The notes below the pieces were generated by a model. The model saw only the letters and a list, made by a program, of their open reading frames with translations. It was not told the origin of the DNA and ran no database searches. The translations under genes were made by a program, and so were the position numbers. A DNA stretch of 27,735 bases from Flavobacteriaceae bacterium UBA6231. Its GTDB lineage: Bacteria > Bacteroidota > Bacteroidia > Flavobacteriales > Flavobacteriaceae. Of the stretch, positions 14,837-24,054 are shown piece after piece (the first letter of the stretch is position 1; every line of letters begins with the position of its first letter). The DNA is taken from contig DJWL01000045.1 in NCBI GenBank assembly GCA_002441545.1, positions 9,429-37,163 of the forward strand, in the 5' to 3' direction.

Positions 14837-16588
14837 TTAATAACCCTTATTTTGTTCTAAGTAACCAGGCGTATTAGATGCTCCGTCAATGGCTGCTTGA
14901 GGAATAGGAAATAATCTATGGTTTACATCAATATCCGATTTTTCAGTCCAAGAATCTTCATAGCGTCCAAACCGGATTTGATTTGTTCTTCTTAAACCTT
15001 CCCAATAAAATTCAAAACCAAGTTCACGATACATAATATCTAGATTTATAGATGGAAGAGCTGCTGGAATTGGTGCATAAGCCGTTCTAGAAGTTCTAAC
15101 TGTATTTAAATCGGTTAATGCACCGGCATTATCTCCTTTTCTTAATTTTGCCTCAGCACGCATCAAGTAAATTTCTGCATAACGCAATAGTACAATGTCT
15201 ATACTGCTATAATTATTGGCATTTTCAGACGTACGGCTAAATTGGTATTTTGATATACGGTAGCCTGTATGGTGCAATCTACCTTCGTTAGTAAAATCTA
15301 CTTGTAAAGTAAGATCTACATACCCAACATTTTTATCTGGTCCATTTCCTTTAGTTTGTATTACTGGATAAATTCTATAATCACCATTATCACATCTATA
15401 AAATGCTCCGTTAGAATCTTTTCTTGGCCCCCATATGATTCCACGAATAATACCTCTATCAAACTCATAAGCTTCTGCGCTCGTGCAATAATAGTGGTCT
15501 TCATCATTACTAGGATTAACACCAGTTAAGTCTTGTAAATCAGCTGGAATTTTTTGGTTTTTATGGTAAAACCTAGAATCGGCATCTGCTGGATCAACAC
15601 TTCCATAGGCATCTACCCATGTTTGATAGAAATCAGGCGTGATAGCTGGGCCATCTGTACCATCTGAACTTGTAAATTCTGGTCGTCCATATAAAGAACC
15701 AGGTAATGACCAATAGGTCCATCGGCTATGTTCGTTTTTCAACACGCCTCGTTGATCGCATGCAAAGATTAATTCAGAGTTTTCATGGTTGTCATCATTA
15801 AATAAATCAAAATAGTCTGAAGACAAATTGAATTTACCTGAGTTGATAATATTATCGGTATATTGAATTGCCTTATCCATATCTTCTGTTGTAAAGTTAG
15901 GCGTTCCATAGGGGTCACGATACACAGCAGCATTTAAGTTTAATCTTGCCAAAAAGCCCCAAACGGCAGCTTGTGTCATTCTACCGGGCCCTTTATCAGT
16001 ATTTATTAAGTCCACCACTGACAAAAACTCACTTTCAATGTAATCTATAGCATCTTGTCCTCGAAGAATTTCAGATGTTTCGGTTGATGCTTCTTTTTTA
16101 AATGCAATCCCCCAACTATCTAATGCTAACATGTTTAAATAGCCTCTTAACGCTTTCATTTCGTACAAACTTCCAGCAGCTTCGGTATCCCCATTTTCAG
16201 CCAAAGGCGTTAACACTTCTATAGCTGATAATGTTCTTGAAATATTTTTTGTAAGCTCGTTCCATGCGCTACCTACCAAGTCGTTAGTTGTTGTAATGGT
16301 ATGCATATGTGCTTCTAAAAACTTACCACCATCATACCAGTCTGTTCCTCCTCTATAAGGCAATATAACTTCATCTGAAGGAATTTCCTGTAAACCAAAG
16401 TAGTTAGTATGCCTCCAAACCCATGCCACTTGACCATATGCCGGTGCAATAGCTCCACTAATAGCTTCTGCTTGTCCGCTTCCTGTTAAGGATTCATCTA
16501 GCACCTCTTCTTTCAAATCGGTACAACTCCAGTTTAATAATAGACTGGCACCAAGAATTGTAAATATTATTTTATGTTTCATCTTCAA
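14837..16588 (-). CDS. susD: SusD/RagB-family nutrient-binding outer-membrane lipoprotein
   Basis: The 583-residue protein has an N-terminal lipoprotein signal (lipidated C22 in LLLNWSC). It shows the SusD layout: the N-terminal motif with SGAIAPAYGQVAW, tetratricopeptide-like helices in the first half (AAVWGFLARLNLNAAVY), and the C-terminal RagB motif with LRYAEIYLMRAEAKLR, ALTDLNTVR, ELGFEFYWEGLRR and HRLFPIPQAAID. It sits on the cell surface as the lid of the SusC transporter encoded 12 bp upstream. The ligand cannot be read from sequence. No glycoside hydrolase or sulfatase lies nearby; the only enzyme gene is the divergent phosphodiesterase-phosphatase. Confidence 0.95.
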   Translation of the reverse strand: MKMKHKIIFTILGASLLLNWSCTDLKEEVLDESLTGSGQAEAISGAIAPAYGQVAWVWRHTNYFGLQEIPSDEVILPYRGGTDWYDGGKFLEAHMHTITTTNDLVGSAWNELTKNISRTLSAIEVLTPLAENGDTEAAGSLYEMKALRGYLNMLALDSWGIAFKKEASTETSEILRGQDAIDYIESEFLSVVDLINTDKGPGRMTQAAVWGFLARLNLNAAVYRDPYGTPNFTTEDMDKAIQYTDNIINSGKFNLSSDYFDLFNDDNHENSELIFACDQRGVLKNEHSRWTYWSLPGSLYGRPEFTSSDGTDGPAITPDFYQTWVDAYGSVDPADADSRFYHKNQKIPADLQDLTGVNPSNDEDHYYCTSAEAYEFDRGIIRGIIWGPRKDSNGAFYRCDNGDYRIYPVIQTKGNGPDKNVGYVDLTLQVDFTNEGRLHHTGYRISKYQFSRTSENANNYSSIDIVLLRYAEIYLMRAEAKLRKGDNAGALTDLNTVRTSRTAYAPIPAALPSINLDIMYRELGFEFYWEGLRRTNQIRFGRYEDSWTEKSDIDVNHRLFPIPQAAIDGASNTPGYLEQNKGY

Positions 16589-16600
16589 AATGTTTTTAAA

Positions 16601-19561
16601 TTAAAATGCTACGTTTAAGCCAAATAATACTGTTTTGCTTTTTGGATAACTGAAGTAATCAATTCCAAAAGTTTGAATGCCCCCAATAGCACTACCTGTA
16701 TTTATTTCTGGGTCAAATCCGCTATATTTTGTAATTACAAATAAGTTCTGACCTGTAATAGAGAAACGAATGTTATCAACCAAATTACCAAGCCCAATGG
16801 CTTCTGGTTTTAAATTATACCCTAATGTGGCATTGTTCAACCTTAAGAAATCACCATCTTCTATATATCTAGTTGATACAATATTTGAGTTGGAAAAACT
16901 CTCGTTTGGAAATTCAATAGCCCTATTTGTTGTATTAAATGATTGGGAAAGGCTTCCCACATTGAATAATGACATGGCTACATGGTTATAAATTTTGTTA
17001 CCACCTGCACCATTAAAATTCAAACCTAAATCAAAATTCTTATATTTAAAGTTCATGTAAAAGGCATAAATATAATCTGGCAAAGCACTACCCGCTACAA
17101 TACGGTCGTCATCCAGAATTTGCCCATCATTATTTTGGTCTTTGTATATATTTAATCCATCATTACCAATGCCAATAAATTCCTTAACATAAAATGACCC
17201 TATTGCCTCTCCATTTAGAATACCATTTATTGTAGCTCCGGTTTGTCCAGACCCTTGCGCAGCTCCTGTAGTTAATATTTTATAGGGTGAATTTTTTACT
17301 TTATTGTTTGTTATAGATATATTTCCTCCAATATTATATGAGAAATCTTTACTCCTGTCACTACTATAATCTAACGATATTTCTATACCGGAGTTTTTAA
17401 TTTCCATATTTGGAATATTTGTCCAGTATTTATCTGTAGGTTGAATTGGATCTACAGGAGTAACCTCCAATAAAATATTTTCTGATACTTTATTGAAATA
17501 TTCAACGGTTCCAGATAATTTACCATTAAGCAAACCAAAGTCTAAACCAATATTGGTTTGTGTTGATACTTCCCACTGTATGTTTGGATTTGCTAAACGT
17601 GTGTAGATTGAACCGTAAGGATAATCGCTTAATGTTGTTGCACTAGGTTCTAATGGATATGTATCATTGTCCGTATTACTTTCAGTATAACTAGCTTGAG
17701 TAATTTTTGAAGGAATTTCTTGATTTCCTGTTTGTCCCCAGCTTGCTCTTAATTTCAAGTTACTAAATGGGGCATTGCTCATAAAATCTTCCTTACTAAT
17801 ATTCCATCCAAGGGCTACAGAAGGGAAATAACCATATTTGTTGTTTTTTCCAAATTTGGAAGAACCATCAGCACGCATGGTTGCTGTTAATAAATATTTA
17901 TCTGCATACCCATAATTTAGTCTTCCAAAAAAAGATTGCAATTCATTTACAGTAGCATAAGCAGATTGTGTCGTTGGCTCACTAGCTGTTTCAATTTGAT
18001 ATTTTGGTTCAACACCATTATTAGGAAAACCTGAAAGATTAAAACGTTTTTGACTTACTTTAGTTTTTTGATACGTTTGGCCTACTAAGAATGTAAAACT
18101 GTGTTGATCTATATTTTTAATATATGTTAATGTATTCTCAACTAAGGTATTACTATTTTCAGTAGTTGTTGTATTTAAAGAACCTAGGCTAGTGTTAGTC
18201 TCTGTAGAATATGGCATATTTTGCACATCTCTGTTAGTAGATGAATAATCTGCACCTAAATTTAATTTATAGGTTAAGCCATCAATTATTTCAAACGAAG
18301 GAGAGATATTAGCTAAAATACGGTTGTTGAAAGTTAAGTCGCTATAAATACTCTCACTAATTAAGGGATTAAAAACATCATTACTTAAAGTTGGTGTAGG
18401 TTCTCCATTTGTATAAGGAGCGTCTGTGGGATTTAAGCTTAGCATGTTATTTACTATAGATCCAGAATTAGGTCTATTGTTCTCAATTCTACTCCCTGTT
18501 AAATTAAACTCTACTTTAAACCTATTATCTAGGGCTTTTTGAGTTAAATTTAAACGACCTGAATATCGCTTTAAATCACTGTTTCTAAAAATACCTTCTT
18601 GATCGTCGGCACTAAGTGAAGCAAAATATGAAGATTGGTTTGAAGCACCACTCATTGAAAAGTTTATATTTTTAGAGATAGCGGTTCTTGTCAACTCATC
18701 TTGCCAGTCTGTAGCAGAACCTCCATCAATAAGTGTTCCTCCAATGGCTGCAACTTGTTTACGAAATTCATCAGCACCAAACACATCAACTTTATTTGCT
18801 AAAGTTGAGAAAGCAGTAGAAGCGGAAAAGTTTATTTGAGTTTTTCCAAGTTTTCCTTTTTTAGTAGTAATTACAACCACACCATTAGCAGCTCTTGCTC
18901 CATAAATAGCAGCGGCAGATGCATCTTTAAGAACATCTATACTTTCAATATCTTGTGGATTAATAAAGTTTAAAGGGTTTGAAGCAACACCATTACCTGT
19001 ATTGTCAAGGGCAAACCCATCAACAACGTAGAGTGGCGTTGTTCCAGTACGTAAACTACCAACACCCCTAATAATGATATCTTGTGAAGCTCCGGGCTCG
19101 CCACTTACTGACGACACATTTACACCTGCTACTTTACCTTGTAAAAGTTGACCAGCATTTGCTACAACACCCTTATTAAAACTTTCACTCTTTAAAGAAG
19201 AAATAGAACCCGTTACGTCAGATCTTTTTTGCGAACCGTAACCAACAATTACAACATCGTCTAATTGAGCGGCATCAGTATCTAAAATAATGCTTAATGG
19301 ATTATAATTTTCAATAAGTACTTCTTTAGTTTTCATTCCTAAATAAGTAATCACTAAAATATCTCCAATTTTTGCTTCAATTTTAAAGTTTCCATCAAAA
19401 TCGGCAGACACTCCGTTTGAAGTTCCCTTGATTAAAATATTTGCTCCAGATAAAGGAATATTTTGATCATCAAGTACAACACCTTCAACTTCTTTCTGAG
19501 CCCAAGATATACTTGTTATACTAACAAAAAGTATTAGTAATAAGAATTTAATTTTTTTCAT
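16601..19561 (-). CDS. susC: SusC/RagA TonB-linked outer-membrane transporter
   Basis: The 986-residue protein has a signal peptide (to about SWAQ, residue 22) and an N-terminal carboxypeptidase-D regulatory-like domain (about 25-105, with GANILIKGTSNGVSADFDGN). The plug domain follows from DDVVIVGYGSQKR through IRGVGSL, PLYVVDGFALD, DIESIDVLKDASAAAIYG and ARAANGVVVITTKKG. A 22-strand beta-barrel ends in a terminal Phe. There is no STN domain, so no direct anti-sigma signalling is expected. With SusD it imports a surface-captured ligand using TonB energy. It is first in the two-gene operon and divergent from the phosphatase fusion gene. Confidence 0.97.
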   Translation of the reverse strand: MKKIKFLLLILFVSITSISWAQKEVEGVVLDDQNIPLSGANILIKGTSNGVSADFDGNFKIEAKIGDILVITYLGMKTKEVLIENYNPLSIILDTDAAQLDDVVIVGYGSQKRSDVTGSISSLKSESFNKGVVANAGQLLQGKVAGVNVSSVSGEPGASQDIIIRGVGSLRTGTTPLYVVDGFALDNTGNGVASNPLNFINPQDIESIDVLKDASAAAIYGARAANGVVVITTKKGKLGKTQINFSASTAFSTLANKVDVFGADEFRKQVAAIGGTLIDGGSATDWQDELTRTAISKNINFSMSGASNQSSYFASLSADDQEGIFRNSDLKRYSGRLNLTQKALDNRFKVEFNLTGSRIENNRPNSGSIVNNMLSLNPTDAPYTNGEPTPTLSNDVFNPLISESIYSDLTFNNRILANISPSFEIIDGLTYKLNLGADYSSTNRDVQNMPYSTETNTSLGSLNTTTTENSNTLVENTLTYIKNIDQHSFTFLVGQTYQKTKVSQKRFNLSGFPNNGVEPKYQIETASEPTTQSAYATVNELQSFFGRLNYGYADKYLLTATMRADGSSKFGKNNKYGYFPSVALGWNISKEDFMSNAPFSNLKLRASWGQTGNQEIPSKITQASYTESNTDNDTYPLEPSATTLSDYPYGSIYTRLANPNIQWEVSTQTNIGLDFGLLNGKLSGTVEYFNKVSENILLEVTPVDPIQPTDKYWTNIPNMEIKNSGIEISLDYSSDRSKDFSYNIGGNISITNNKVKNSPYKILTTGAAQGSGQTGATINGILNGEAIGSFYVKEFIGIGNDGLNIYKDQNNDGQILDDDRIVAGSALPDYIYAFYMNFKYKNFDLGLNFNGAGGNKIYNHVAMSLFNVGSLSQSFNTTNRAIEFPNESFSNSNIVSTRYIEDGDFLRLNNATLGYNLKPEAIGLGNLVDNIRFSITGQNLFVITKYSGFDPEINTGSAIGGIQTFGIDYFSYPKSKTVLFGLNVAF

Positions 19562-19875
19562 TCTTTTATATATGTTAAAATTTTATACAAAGAAAGACGG
19601 AGATTTTGCTTCTGCTGTAAATTAAATATCAACAAATACTTATATGTACGTTGAGCTTATGTTAAAAATATTAACAAAAGGTTAACAGTGGTAGCGTTAA
19701 ATTTTTTTTTACTATTTGTAAACATCATGTTTTCAGGCTATTTTTTAATTTTTGATGAAAGATTTTAAAATTAACAATGCATTTTAGAGAGTAGGGGTTG
19801 AAATATGATGAGTTTTTTTTGAGCCTAAATAATGCTAAGTTTATATCATGATTAACCCATAAATCATTAAAAATA
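19562..19875. promoter_or_regulatory. 314-bp divergent intergenic region between susC and the phosphatase gene
   Basis: Promoters for both directions must be here. On the forward strand, taagttta (19836-19843) resembles the -7 box, with TTTG at 19818-19821 and a short 14-bp spacer. On the reverse strand no full consensus is evident. Long T and A runs are the only other feature, and I see no clear inverted-repeat operator. Confidence 0.4.
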
Positions 19876-21678
19876 ATGAGGTATTCTTTCAATAAAACAA
19901 TGTTAATAGTGCTGTTTTTTATTTCTAAAATTGCGATCGGACAAGAAGGCGCATTAGCATATAAAATCCATTCGCACAATGATTATGAACAAAGAGTTCC
20001 CTTTTGGACAGCTTATGCATGTGGCATAAATTCTATAGAAGCTGATGTGTTTTTGAAAAATGACACCCTTTTTGTTACGCATAGTGAAAAGGAAATAATG
20101 CCTTTTAATACCATTGAGAACCTCTATTTAAAACCGCTTCAAAACACGTTTGAATTAAAGCCCAAATCTAAACAACAGGTTCAACTACTTATCGATATTA
20201 AATCTGATGCAGTTTTGACTTTAAAATCACTTGTAAACGTTTTAGAATTGTATCCAGATCTTATAAATTCAAAAAATATTTCTTTTGTTATTTCTGGGAA
20301 TCAACCGAAGCCAGAAGCCTATAATAATTATCCTATTTATATAAAGTTTGATTATCAAAGTTTAGAACCTCTGTCAACAGATGCCATCAATAAAGTAGGT
20401 TTAATAAGTTTGCCTTTTTCAAAATTCTCAAAATGGAACGGCAAAGGCAGGTTAACAAAAGAAGATTATAAAACAGTATCTGAAATTATCAAGAAAGTAC
20501 ATGGTTTTAATAAACCATTTCGTTTTTGGGGTTGCCCAGATTCTAAAACAGCCTGGAAAGCTTTTGCAGAACTTGGGGTAGATTTTATTAATACGGATAT
20601 GCCTTTTGAAGCTTCAAAATATATTTTCTCATTACCAGATAGAATTTCCAGAAATTCATTTTATTCTGAAGTCTATAAACCAACGTATCATTCGGATAAG
20701 AAGAGTCATCAGGTAAACAACATTATTTTAATGATAGGGGATGGTAATGGGTTGGCTCAAATATCTGCAGCAACGTTATCGAATTATGGAAGTTTAACTC
20801 TTACCCAACTTAAATCTATAGGATTTTTAAAAACGCAATCTGCCGATGATTTTACAACAGATTCTGCGGCGGCGGGAACTGCAATTGCTACAGGAGAGAA
20901 AACGTACAATAGGTCTATTGGCATGAATGTCAATAGAACACCAATTGAAAATATTATGGAGCTACTAAACAAGCATAACTATAATACTGGCTTTATTACC
21001 ACAGATAATGTTACAGGAGCTACTCCAGCCGCTTTTTACTCACATCAATTAGATAGAGATTTGACGACTGAAATTATACATGATTTATCTAAAAGTAAGT
21101 TGTCTTTATTCATGGGTGGTGGTTCAGCTAATTTTTTGAGCACAATTCATGATTCTAATTTTACACTTGTAAATAGGCTAGATGACGTTGGTTTAACTAA
21201 AAGCAATAAGATTGGTTACTTTTTTTCAGAAGAAGGTGTGCCTAGTATAAACTCAGGCAGGGCTAATATGCTTGCAGAAGCGACTAAAGCTGGTATGACT
21301 TATTTGAGCAATCAAGATAAACCATTTTTTTTATTGGTTGAAGGGGCACAAATAGATTCTTTTGGGCATAGAAATGATATTTCGGGGATTGTAACAGAGG
21401 CTATAGATTTTGATAAGGCCATTACTGAAGCGATTAAATATGCAGATGCACATGAAGATACACTAGTTATAATAACAGCAGATCATGAAACGTCGGGGTT
21501 AAGTATCCCTCAAGGAAATTTGAAGGACAATATGGTAGAAGGCGATTTTTCAACATACGATCATACAGGTATTATGGTACCTATATTTGCTTATGGGCCA
21601 AAATCAAATGTGTTTTCTGGTGTTTATGAAAACAATGAAGTGTTTCATAAAATTAAAGATGTATTAAATATAAAATAA
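19876..21678 (+). CDS. secreted fusion: glycerophosphodiesterase-like domain plus PhoA-type alkaline phosphatase
   Basis: The 600-residue protein has a signal peptide (to about IAIGQ). Domain 1 (about 25-255) is of the PI-PLC/GDPD fold, with the general-acid/base His in IHSHNDY, the metal-binding SIEADV and the second His in FVTHSE. Domain 2 (about 275-600) is an alkaline phosphatase with metal ligand D289 in LMIGDGNG, nucleophile S330 in TTDSAAAGTA, D494/H498 in QIDSFGH, D536/H537 in TADHETSG, and the final YDHTGIMVPIFA. Together the two domains could cleave a phosphodiester to a monoester and release phosphate. They would act in the periplasm or at the surface. The gene is divergent from susC-susD and presumably co-regulated. 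The start gives a clean signal peptide. Substrates are unknown. Confidence 0.92.
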   Translation: MRYSFNKTMLIVLFFISKIAIGQEGALAYKIHSHNDYEQRVPFWTAYACGINSIEADVFLKNDTLFVTHSEKEIMPFNTIENLYLKPLQNTFELKPKSKQQVQLLIDIKSDAVLTLKSLVNVLELYPDLINSKNISFVISGNQPKPEAYNNYPIYIKFDYQSLEPLSTDAINKVGLISLPFSKFSKWNGKGRLTKEDYKTVSEIIKKVHGFNKPFRFWGCPDSKTAWKAFAELGVDFINTDMPFEASKYIFSLPDRISRNSFYSEVYKPTYHSDKKSHQVNNIILMIGDGNGLAQISAATLSNYGSLTLTQLKSIGFLKTQSADDFTTDSAAAGTAIATGEKTYNRSIGMNVNRTPIENIMELLNKHNYNTGFITTDNVTGATPAAFYSHQLDRDLTTEIIHDLSKSKLSLFMGGGSANFLSTIHDSNFTLVNRLDDVGLTKSNKIGYFFSEEGVPSINSGRANMLAEATKAGMTYLSNQDKPFFLLVEGAQIDSFGHRNDISGIVTEAIDFDKAITEAIKYADAHEDTLVIITADHETSGLSIPQGNLKDNMVEGDFSTYDHTGIMVPIFAYGPKSNVFSGVYENNEVFHKIKDVLNIK

Positions 21679-21877
21679 GAAAGATTAAAGGAGGGAGGAA
21701 ACTGTCTGAATAGTATATTTTACATCATTGCTTTACTAAAAAGAATGGTTAAAGCGAACCGCTTAAAAGGGAATTATTATGTCATAAAAATGTATTTCAG
21801 CTTAAACCATAAAAACGTTGTAATAATTTTGTCATACTCAATTTGAGAGCCCTGTCAATTTGGTTTTTTACTGCTAT

Positions 21878-21915
21878 TTAAAATAATTAATATAAGTTAA
21901 AATAATTAATATATG
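21878..21915. repeat. two tandem copies of a 19-bp AT-rich unit
   Basis: ttaaaataattaatataag is followed at once by ttaaaataattaatatatg, with one or two end differences. It lies just upstream of the promoter at 21918-21948, so it could be an UP-like or regulator-binding element. It may also be simple AT-rich slippage. Confidence 0.6.
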
Positions 21916-21917
21916 TG

Positions 21918-21948
21918 TTGGTCAATAATCTCTTTAATTATATATTTG
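21918..21948 (+). promoter_or_regulatory. consensus Bacteroidetes promoter for a non-coding transcript
   Basis: TTG at 21918-21920 and an exact TAnnTTTG box, tatatttg at 21941-21948, are separated by 20 bp, the optimal spacing. No gene starts downstream before a strong terminator at 22092-22120. The predicted start is about 21955. Confidence 0.65.
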
Positions 21949-21954
21949 TCTGCT

Positions 21955-22120
21955 GAAAGTTATTTTGACAAAATTAAAATCATATAAAAGTTCACAAATC
22001 GTCAACATTGGTTTGTGAAACGTAGTGAGTATTAGGTTTTATAAGGCCTGAAAGCATAAGGTTCGGATTCCGTCCAGACCGCAAGATTGCTAAAAGCTCT
22101 AAGAGATTAGGGCTTTTTTT
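21955..22120 (+). ncRNA. candidate structured non-coding RNA, about 165 nt
   Basis: It is bounded by a consensus promoter and a strong intrinsic terminator. The strand holds no ATG anywhere between them and no open frame of note. Hairpin 1 is ttcacaaa (21991-21998) with tttgtgaa (22012-22019), perfect over 8 bp. The middle (22041-22082) is the least AT-rich part of the intergenic region, containing cggattccg and ggcctg/cagacc, which can pair across it with one mismatch. The last hairpin is the terminator. It does not match tRNA, tmRNA, SRP RNA, RNase P RNA or the common riboswitches that I can recall. A 6S-like or species-restricted regulatory RNA is possible. Confidence 0.55.
22092..22120 (+). 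terminator. strong Rho-independent terminator
   Basis: aaagctctaa (22093-22102) pairs with ttagggcttt (22107-22116) over 10 bp including one G-U pair, with a gaga tetraloop and a run of seven T (22114-22120). It ends the candidate ncRNA. Confidence 0.85.
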
Positions 22121-22241
22121 GGCAAGTTAACGAAGTTGTGTTGTCTGATAGATGTAGTAGTCTATCAGTGGTTTAAGTAGTTAAACCGATGGAAAGCTTT
22201 CCTTTTTTCTTAATAAGAAGATTGGGATGCTTTTTTGTTTT
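22111..22241 (+). repeat. multi-hairpin repeat, copy 1 (possible sRNA gene)
   Basis: The first 35 bases (to 22145) are identical to copy 2. The next hairpin differs in sequence and length, and the following roughly 78 bases are nearly identical again. Predicted stems: ggcaa/ttgtc enclosing taac/gttg; ctgataga/tctatcag with an 8-nt loop; ggtttaa/ttaaacc with loop gtag; and aaagcttcc-like 5' arms with gggatgcttt at the end, followed by ttttttgtttt. The last stem looks like an intrinsic terminator. No open frame is present. It lies between the ncRNA terminator and the 3' end of the convergent ABC gene. Confidence 0.8.
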
Positions 22242-22383
22242 GTAGATATCTGCACTACTACATTATGTATATTTTATCTTTCTAAAAGACCTTAAAATAG
22301 TTTAGTAGAATTATTGTTTAGTCTGTCATTATTATTCAGGGTATATTTAAAACAAAATTAATTAGTCTTTTAAAAATATGATT

Positions 22384-24054
22384 TTATATTGTATAGATAT
22401 GATCAATATTCAATCCTTCTGGAAGTGAACTATCAATAATAATAAGAGTTTTCTTGTTTTTCAGAGAGTTTAAGATTCCTTTAAAGTGGAAAACCGTTTC
22501 GCTATTAAGACCCTTAAAAGGTTGATCAATAATTAACAATGGTTTATTAGTTAGGAGCGCTCTACAGTATAATAATATTTTTTTTTGTCCATTTGTAAGT
22601 TTACTTCCTAAATCACCTATGGAATCATTCAACTCAAGTCTGTTATTTATATCTTCAAATTTTTGAAGCTTTTTTAAAATTTTAAAAGCTTTCTCTTTTC
22701 TTTTTTCATTTCTGCTATAAACTATAGCTTCATAAACTGACTTGCCATAAAGAGGTAATTCATTTGATATAATTGCAATATTTTTTCTGATTGTCTTTTC
22801 AGATAGTTCCTTGTGATTATGTTTCCCATAATAAATATTGCCTTTAGTTGGTGAATATATCTTAAGTAATAGTTTGATTATGGTATTTTTACCAGAGCCT
22901 GAGTTACCAATTATAGCAGTTATTTTTTTTGGTAAAATAGTAATGTTTAAATCATTGAAAACAAAAGTTTTGGTATCTGGGTATTTAAAAGAAACATTAT
23001 TTGTAATTATTTTTTTATTAGATAAATTTATTTCTTCAAAAGAGAGATTGTTTTCAGTTTCCAAATCAAAAAGCTTGAGTAATTTTTCAAATGAAATATT
23101 CCCTAATTTCCAAATAATGCTAACCCTTAAAGTGCGTCTTAGAATTGGAAGAAAAGAAATGATTAACAAAATTAAAATCAATATGGCAGACTTGTTAAAA
23201 GTAGCATTACTATTTATTTTTAAATAGTACACATACCACATTAGCAATCCAATCATTAAATAAGTAAAAAATGGAATGATAGATTGGATAAGACTAACTA
23301 CTTTTTGGTATTTTTTACCAGCTGTATATAATTTTTCTGAACGTTTAATATATCTTTTCTTTTCGGGACTATATTTATTAAATGCTTTTATAGATAGAAT
23401 CGCCCTTAAACGTGTATTTACAAAAGATAGCATTCCAGACCTTTGATTTCTTCGGTTAACTGATATGGAATATAAAATAGTGTTAATAAAAAATAATATA
23501 AAAATGGTAAAACCAATGGATACTGCCACTATTGTGCCTAGTTTAATATCTATATAAGCTATAGTAACAATTAAAAAAACAATTAAAATTAGGTCTTGCG
23601 AGAACTGAAATAATCCTTTAGTAATATAATTTTGAATACTCTTAAGGTCGCCACTATATCTAAGTAAATATTTTCCAATACCTTTTTCATCATATATAGA
23701 GCTGCTTATTTGAAGTTGATGCTTAAACAGATCTTCTCTAAGAGATTTTGCGAATTTCTCTCCTATAATAGCAACGGAATATTTGTTGATATATTCTAAA
23801 GCAAAGCGAAAAAATATAAGTGCAATAAAAAATAAAAGGAATGATGAAAATCCCTTAATATTAATAAAAGGGACATCGCCTAACAGCTTTAATCTATGAG
23901 AAGAAAAGCCAAAGTTAAACTCATAAAACCTCCCAAGACTTATTGGAACTAATAATGTAAAAATGTTATAGAATAACCCACTTAAAAAAGCAACTATTAC
24001 AAGAAATTTCTTTTGTCGTATAAAACTAACTATTAACTGCCATTTTGTTTTCAA
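22384..24054 (-). CDS. ABC exporter-like half-transporter with degenerate ATPase motifs
   Basis: The 556-residue protein has six membrane helices (about 15-310) in the type I exporter arrangement and a nucleotide-binding domain (about 345-556). Nearly every catalytic motif is altered. Walker A is GNSGSGKN (S/T replaced by N390). The Q-loop glutamine is N431. The signature is LTNGQ. Walker B reads LLIIDQ with the catalytic Glu replaced by Q511. The H-switch position falls in IIIDSSLPEG with no His. The fold, the A-loop tyrosine Y358 and the length are preserved, so it is not a decayed pseudogene. It may bind ATP without turnover, or act as the inactive half of a heterodimer or as a regulatory membrane protein. 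Its start overlaps the DUF1611 gene by 29 bp. Confidence 0.88.
   Translation of the reverse strand: MKTKWQLIVSFIRQKKFLVIVAFLSGLFYNIFTLLVPISLGRFYEFNFGFSSHRLKLLGDVPFINIKGFSSFLLFFIALIFFRFALEYINKYSVAIIGEKFAKSLREDLFKHQLQISSSIYDEKGIGKYLLRYSGDLKSIQNYITKGLFQFSQDLILIVFLIVTIAYIDIKLGTIVAVSIGFTIFILFFINTILYSISVNRRNQRSGMLSFVNTRLRAILSIKAFNKYSPEKKRYIKRSEKLYTAGKKYQKVVSLIQSIIPFFTYLMIGLLMWYVYYLKINSNATFNKSAILILILLIISFLPILRRTLRVSIIWKLGNISFEKLLKLFDLETENNLSFEEINLSNKKIITNNVSFKYPDTKTFVFNDLNITILPKKITAIIGNSGSGKNTIIKLLLKIYSPTKGNIYYGKHNHKELSEKTIRKNIAIISNELPLYGKSVYEAIVYSRNEKRKEKAFKILKKLQKFEDINNRLELNDSIGDLGSKLTNGQKKILLYCRALLTNKPLLIIDQPFKGLNSETVFHFKGILNSLKNKKTLIIIDSSLPEGLNIDHIYTI

Noticed and set aside
19725..19979. Reverse-strand open frame across the start of the phosphatase fusion gene.
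   Set aside because: It overlaps the signal peptide coding region and the promoter region and shows no domain or motif.
22041..22085. ggttcggattccgtcc, which resembles the T-arm of a tRNA or tmRNA.
   Set aside because: No acceptor stem, anticodon arm or CCA-type 3' end can be folded around it, so it is treated as part of the candidate ncRNA.
22838..23227. Forward open frame of 129 residues inside the ABC gene.
   Set aside because: It is a complement-strand shadow of the nucleotide-binding domain.
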